From: Prosthecobacter fusiformis
GTDB lineage: Bacteria > Verrucomicrobiota > Verrucomicrobiia > Verrucomicrobiales > Verrucomicrobiaceae
Reading direction: 5' to 3'
Length of the DNA: 64,000 bases
Assembly (NCBI RefSeq): GCF_004364345.1
Contig: NZ_SOCA01000006.1
Span: 215,793 to 279,792, forward strand
The position numbers and the translations under genes were made by a program. Below the pieces are notes generated by a model, which had not been told where the DNA came from, made no database searches, and saw only the letters and a list, made by a program, of their open reading frames with translations. Shown in pieces: positions 60,332 through 64,000 of this stretch (positions within the stretch are counted from its first letter, which is position 1; each line of letters begins with the position of its first letter).

Positions 60332-61393
60332 TTATGCAGAGGGTCCCTTTTGATCCCTGAGCCATGCGACACTGCCGATGGCGACTGCACTGCCGCCGAG
60401 GGTAGCCAGGGAGTATCGAATGCCTTTGGTGAGACCGGGAAGGGCGTAACGATCCACTTCCTCCTTGAGGGCAGTGAGGTAGAGCTGGGGCATTTCCTCC
60501 ACCAGACCTCCACCGAGGGTGATGCGGTCTGGGGCGAGGAGATTGACCACGGTGGCGATGCCCATGCCCAGGTAGGTGATGCTGTTGCGGAAGATGGTGA
60601 TGGCGGCTTGCTCCCCGGAGGTATAAGCAGCGGAAAGGGCTTTGCTGCGGATATCGCGCAGATTTCCACGCGTCTTTTTATCGAGCTCCGGCAACTGGCC
60701 GCGATAACAAGCGATGCCTGCCTGGGAGGCAATGGCGAGGCGGCTGGTCATGTCCTCCAAGAGCACGGCCCCGGGGATGGGGCTGCCGAGGTGGGTGCCA
60801 GGCATGTAAATCATGCCCAGTTCCATGGCGGAAACATGGCGGCCCATGACGAGCTTTCCATCATACACAAAGCCGGAGCCTACTCCTGTGCCGGGGAAGA
60901 TGCCGAGGAGGGAGCGTGAGCCCTTGCCGGAGCCGAGCTTGTACTCGCCAAAGGTGCCTGCATCCACGTCATTGAGGACGGCGACGGGTTTTTTGAAGGC
61001 GGTCTTGAGGATGCCACTCAGGCCCATGTTGTTCCAGCCCAGGTTTGGAGCGCTGAGTAGGATGCCTTTTTCTGTATTCACCAAGCCAGGGCAGCCAATG
61101 CCGATGCCCTGGAGGCCAGTGGGATCCACCCCGGCGGCGGCGATGGCCTCGTGGATGACGGTGACGATTTTCTTGCGGCCTTTGATGGCGCCATCAGAAC
61201 CGTTGGTGGATTTGCGTGCGCTGCCGAGGAGGTTGTAATCTTTATCCAGCACGCAGGCGAGCATCTTGGTGCCGCCAAGATCGAAACCGATCCAGAAGGG
61301 AAGGGATTTCAGTTCAATGACGGGAGCGACCTTGGCCTTTTCCTTGCCGGGCTTTTTCCCGGACTTTTTTTTGAGAGGGGCTTTGGCTGGCAT
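60332..61393 (-). CDS. ROK family protein lacking the zinc motif, Lys-rich N-terminus
   Basis: This is a sugar kinase-type ROK protein, 353 aa. Residues 1-25 form a basic Lys/Pro-rich tail (MPAKAPLKKKSGKKPGKEKA). The ASKHA core then begins with FWIGFDLGGTKMLACVLD (phosphate loop), GIGIGCPGLVNTEKGIL, VAVLNDVDAGTFGEY (catalytic Asp) and GIFPGTGVGSGFVYDGKLV. In most ROK proteins the next region has E-x-GH and CxCGxxGCxE. Here it reads MELGMIYMPGTHLGSPIPGA and contains no such cysteines. No helix-turn-helix is present, so it is a kinase-type, not an NagC/XylR-type regulator. Sugar specificity is unknown; glucokinase is the default guess. Confidence 0.88.
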   Translation of the reverse strand: MPAKAPLKKKSGKKPGKEKAKVAPVIELKSLPFWIGFDLGGTKMLACVLDKDYNLLGSARKSTNGSDGAIKGRKKIVTVIHEAIAAAGVDPTGLQGIGIGCPGLVNTEKGILLSAPNLGWNNMGLSGILKTAFKKPVAVLNDVDAGTFGEYKLGSGKGSRSLLGIFPGTGVGSGFVYDGKLVMGRHVSAMELGMIYMPGTHLGSPIPGAVLLEDMTSRLAIASQAGIACYRGQLPELDKKTRGNLRDIRSKALSAAYTSGEQAAITIFRNSITYLGMGIATVVNLLAPDRITLGGGLVEEMPQLYLTALKEEVDRYALPGLTKGIRYSLATLGGSAVAIGSVAWLRDQKGPSA

Positions 61394-61561
61394 AGTATGA
61401 GATGTGGCTGTCTATGCCTATTGAGCACGGGCTTGCCTCTCGCGGCAAGCAACAATCCCTGGGGTGTGCCAATTGAAAGCGCCTCCATTTCGGAGGCTTT
61501 GGCGCCGGATATACCAGCTTTTGATGCTCCAGTTTCCCACGGAGCATGCGACCTGCCCGGC

Positions 61562-62563
61562 TCAAATACTCTTCATGCTGGCAATGGCAGCTGCGAAGCG
61601 ATTGGTGACATTGAGTTTTTTAAACACGCGATCGAGGTGATTCTTGACGGTGTTTGGGCTGATGGAGAGCGCTGTGGCTATCTCGTCATTGGACTTGCCT
61701 TCGGCGAGGCATTTCAGTACTTCAAGCTCACGGCGTGAGAGTGAGGCGGTGGATGCAGTCTCGGCAGCGGAGGGTAATTTTGGCTTGATGAAGAAGAGGC
61801 GGTGGCCTTTGCCCGCGAGTGGAACGAGCCAGGTGGTGAGCATGATGCCGTTGATTTCCAGATCCTGGTTGCAGGGTAACTGCGAGGTTCCCGAGGGAAT
61901 GTTTTCCAGGTAGGATAGGAGGGGGCCTGAGAGGAGGTCTCCACGTTTAAGCGGGATGGTGAGGAGTTTTTCCGCTGTCTCAATGGCCTGCAGGGTGGCT
62001 CCGATGAGGCGGTGGGATGAATTGATGATCAGCATGGCCCCACTGAGTGTTTTTTCGATGGTGGCGATCATCTCCAGATTTTGACGGGAAGGGCGCTGGA
62101 TGGCTTCCTCCGCCAGTTCGTTGAGGGCGAGATCTATGCCGAAGGAGCCAGTGTCTCCATTTTCAGAAATGATGGTGGCGGATGCGCCGACAAGGAGGCG
62201 CCAGCCGTCATCGAAGGACTGGGCACGCAGGCTGATCTTGGCCTTGGGCATGCGCTGGTCCATCATGGGCTGCCAGTCGCCGGGCGGTGGAAGAGGGCAG
62301 GGTTCCTCCAGGAAATCCATGTCTTCATCGAAGCGCTGGCTGCGGCGGATGTAGCGGGTGGAGATGGCTTTGGTGCTGAGCTGGGATTCCTGGGCCTTTT
62401 TGGTTTCGCTCTCCCAGCAGACCCAGGTGGCGAAACAGATGCTGTTAGCGATGAGCACCTGCTTGAGTATCTCACTTTGCACGGACCTATCGGCCAGGCC
62501 AAGCGAGGCTATCCCGTCCATGATGCGGGAGAGTTTATCGACAATTGTAGTTAGCCAGTTCAC
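61562..62563 (-). CDS. LuxR-family transcriptional regulator
   Basis: The protein ends in a clear LuxR-type DNA-binding domain (SRRELEVLKCLAEGKSNDEI, SISPNTVKNHLDRVFKKLNV, about the last 60 residues). The N-terminal 250 residues show no receiver aspartate pattern; they contain a region (IISENGDTGSFGIDLALNEL) that could be a PAS/GAF-like sensor. The frame is open to a TTG at 62635, but that TTG is part of a good promoter (see 62608-62635), so GTG at 62563 (about 333 aa) or ATG at 62521 is the real start. It is divergent from the outer-membrane-like gene and urtA, which it may control. Confidence 0.85.
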   Translation of the reverse strand: MNWLTTIVDKLSRIMDGIASLGLADRSVQSEILKQVLIANSICFATWVCWESETKKAQESQLSTKAISTRYIRRSQRFDEDMDFLEEPCPLPPPGDWQPMMDQRMPKAKISLRAQSFDDGWRLLVGASATIISENGDTGSFGIDLALNELAEEAIQRPSRQNLEMIATIEKTLSGAMLIINSSHRLIGATLQAIETAEKLLTIPLKRGDLLSGPLLSYLENIPSGTSQLPCNQDLEINGIMLTTWLVPLAGKGHRLFFIKPKLPSAAETASTASLSRRELEVLKCLAEGKSNDEIATALSISPNTVKNHLDRVFKKLNVTNRFAAAIASMKSI

Positions 62564-62607
62564 TGAGGCAGCCCAAAAGCATTCTCCAGGCCACAAGCCC
62601 GGGGGAT

Positions 62608-62635
62608 ATGGTAGGGTATGAGCCAAAGGTGTCAA
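62608..62635 (-). promoter_or_regulatory. Sigma-70-like promoter for the LuxR regulator
   Basis: On the minus strand a consensus -35 TTGACA is followed after 16 bases by TACCAT, a fair -10. The -10 lies about 45 bp before the GTG start I favour for the regulator. This explains why the longer open frame upstream looks non-conserved. Confidence 0.55.
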
Positions 62636-62839
62636 GAATAGGATGTTCAGACTAATAGGGGCCCTAAAACCCCCGGCACTGGTCCTTTAGAGCCCAAGCC
62701 GCCCTGGGGCAGGGCGCTGGCATATGGGGTGCTGAATGCATCACCGCTGACTGTCCTGCGGTTGATCGCTTTTTGTTAGGCGAGCGTGCTGCCAGAACAG
62801 ATGGCAAAATCCATCAATACCCAAACAACACACCATACG

Positions 62840-63673
62840 ATGAAATTGATACTCCCTTATCAAAGTCTGCTGCGCAGTTCCCTGCTCGCAGTACTCTCTG
62901 CCGCAGCACTCCTGACGGCCGGGCAAACACAGGCTGGCACGCCATCCGGCAAAGCTCCGGAACCGATTGTGGAACCCGAAGCTCCCTTCATCACCGGCAG
63001 TCTGTCGCTGATGGTGGACACCCACTTCGTCTCCTACGGTCAGGATGTCTGGGCCGCAGGCCAGTCCTGGCAGGATCCTCTTTTCCACCCTTCCATTGAA
63101 CTCAACTTCAATCTGGGCGGCGGTTTCTCCTTCATCCTCGGCAGCTGGTGGGATGTGAATGACAACGCTGTTTCCGACATCGGTAACCGCATCCAGGAAG
63201 TGGACGTGTGGGCTGGTATCAGCTACGCGGCCGGCGACTGGAAATTCACCCTCCTTTATCAGGACTGGATGTATTCTGAAAGCACCGAGCAGATCGTTGA
63301 TTTCAAGATCTCCTACACACACTTCCTGAACCCATACTTCCTGATCCACAGCCGTCCAGACGGTGGTGAATTCCTGGAGTCTGTCGGCTTTGATGACGGC
63401 ATCGTCGCTCAGGTCGGTATCGCTCCTGGTTGCAGCATGGGCCCAGTGTCCCTGTCCTTCCCTGTGGCCGTGTCTTATGACACGAAAAACTTCCATGGTG
63501 GCCAGGCCGGTCTCGGCTTCGCTTCTGCTGGTGTCACGGCTTCGATCCCTCTTACCAAGGCCATCACTGCCAGCATCGGTGCGACCTACTACTACACCAA
63601 CGATCTCGTGATCCCTGGCAACCCTGATGAAGGTTTCGTCATGGGCAGCGCCGGTATCACTGTCGTGTTTTAA
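62840..63673 (+). CDS. Probable outer-membrane beta-barrel protein upstream of urtA
   Basis: The 277-aa product has a signal peptide ([20 protein letters not shown], cleavage near TQA-G, about residue 32). A beta-rich body follows, with alternating aromatic strands ([64 protein letters not shown]), ending in AGITVVF. A C-terminal phenylalanine is typical of outer-membrane barrel proteins recognised by BamA. I do not recognise a named porin family. The gene lies 82 bp before urtA on the same strand, so an outer-membrane channel for urea or short amides is a reasonable inference. The ATG at 62840 directly precedes the signal peptide and fixes the start. Confidence 0.75.
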   Translation: MKLILPYQSLLRSSLLAVLSAAALLTAGQTQAGTPSGKAPEPIVEPEAPFITGSLSLMVDTHFVSYGQDVWAAGQSWQDPLFHPSIELNFNLGGGFSFILGSWWDVNDNAVSDIGNRIQEVDVWAGISYAAGDWKFTLLYQDWMYSESTEQIVDFKISYTHFLNPYFLIHSRPDGGEFLESVGFDDGIVAQVGIAPGCSMGPVSLSFPVAVSYDTKNFHGGQAGLGFASAGVTASIPLTKAITASIGATYYYTNDLVIPGNPDEGFVMGSAGITVVF

Positions 63674-63685
63674 TCCATCTCCAAG

Positions 63686-63712
63686 GCAGGCGGAAACCGG
63701 TTTTCCGCCTGC
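63686..63712 (+). terminator. Hairpin between barrel gene and urtA
   Basis: An 11-bp stem GCAGGCGGAAA-CCGGT-TTTCCGCCTGC is followed by TTCCTGTTCTTT. It lies 12 bp after the barrel gene's stop and 43 bp before urtA. It may be a terminator or a partial attenuator that lowers expression of the ABC genes relative to the barrel. Confidence 0.7.
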
Positions 63713-63755
63713 TTCCTGTTCTTTCAGCGCCTCTCTCAATTCCTTTAGCAACGTC

Positions 63756-64000
63756 ATGAAAAGAAACCAATTTCTTTCCCTCCTTTTTCCTGCCCTGGCC
63801 ATGGCCAGCAACCTGTCATCCCTGCATGCCGAGGAGACTGTCAAGGTCGGCATCCTGCACTCACTGAGCGGCACGATGGCCATCAGTGAAACGTCGCTTC
63901 GCGACATCCTGCTTTTTACTTTCGATGAGATCAACGCCAAGGGCGGTGTGCTCGGCAAGAAGATCGAGCCTGTGGTGGTGGACGGTGCGTCCAACTGGCC
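63756..64000 (+). CDS. urtA: Urea/short-amide ABC transporter substrate-binding protein, 5' part
   Basis: Only the first 81 codons are in the window. A signal peptide ([20 protein letters not shown], cleavage near LHA-E, about residue 25) is followed by [20 protein letters not shown] and [20 protein letters not shown], the near-invariant start of UrtA-type binding proteins. These feed urea (or short-chain amides) to the UrtBCDE permease and ATPases. The rest of the gene and probably the urt operon lie beyond the window end. Confidence 0.92.
   Translation, partial: MKRNQFLSLLFPALAMASNLSSLHAEETVKVGILHSLSGTMAISETSLRDILLFTFDEINAKGGVLGKKIEPVVVDGASNW

Noticed and set aside
62563..62635. TTG start giving a 357-aa LuxR regulator.
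   Set aside because: The TTG is part of a TTGACA -35 box with a fitting -10, and the extra residues look non-conserved.

Overview
The window looks like a stretch of chromosome from a Verrucomicrobiota bacterium, probably close to Verrucomicrobiaceae/Prosthecobacter. I infer this from the gene types, not from a database search: a secreted PVC-type cytochrome/HEAT dehydrogenase, a DUF1080 protein, a Tat-exported Gfo/Idh/MocA oxidoreductase, a PEP-CTERM protein, and a giant protein of autotransporter-associated beta-strand repeats. Housekeeping genes (purD, hisD, serA, pheA, nrdR, ppk, ribosomal proteins) are intact and full length. I saw no tRNA, rRNA, CRISPR array, prophage or complete insertion sequence.

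Layout. 1-738: 3' part of an RNase D gene, converging on purD across a strong hairpin. 2131-6699: a complete branched-chain amino acid type ABC transporter on the minus strand, transcribed livK-livH-livM-livG-livF, with ATGA-type overlaps. 6946-8232: hisD. 8418-11732: a minus-strand run of a small membrane-anchored protein, a HIT protein, NrdR, a rhomboid-like protein lacking the catalytic motif, and ApbE. 11879-12664: a PEP-CTERM protein. 12716-14326: serA. 14430-14946: a toxin-antitoxin pair whose ParE-type toxin is frameshifted. 15064-19721: three secreted proteins (DUF1080, BPSS1187-like hydrolase, PVC-type cytochrome dehydrogenase). 19722-20499: a non-coding region with palindromes and a REP/BIME-like block. 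20500-28252: pheA, an unknown gene, an APC permease, a fused 5-oxoprolinase and a TPR protein. 28460-31745: a di-heme peroxidase, a DegT aminotransferase, a GtrA protein and a glycine-zipper lipoprotein.

31937-33725 is a ribosomal cluster rpmJ-rpsM-rpsK-rpsD. It closes with a strong terminator and lacks the usual following rpoA-rplQ. S11 carries an unusual Ala/Pro-rich N-terminal extension. A DUF971 protein, a MocA oxidoreductase and a translationally coupled membrane protein follow.

37546-56037 is a single 18.5-kb open reading frame (6163 aa), 29% of the window. It encodes a secreted beta-solenoid protein with at least 17 recognisable PATR-type units, then about five Ig-like domains, a putative-Ig (He_PIG) domain and a long C-terminal module. 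I see no autotransporter beta-barrel at its C-terminus, so its route to the surface is open. It is the most unusual object in the window.

56145-61393: ppk, ppx and a zinc-motif-less ROK protein, all on the minus strand. 61562-62563: a LuxR-type regulator, divergent from an outer-membrane-like protein (62840-63673) and the start of urtA, which runs off the window end. Two distant intergenic regions (19.9-20.05 kb and 58.37-58.47 kb) share the 14-mer TCCCCATCTGGGGA in similar paired-palindrome settings, suggesting a dispersed non-coding element.
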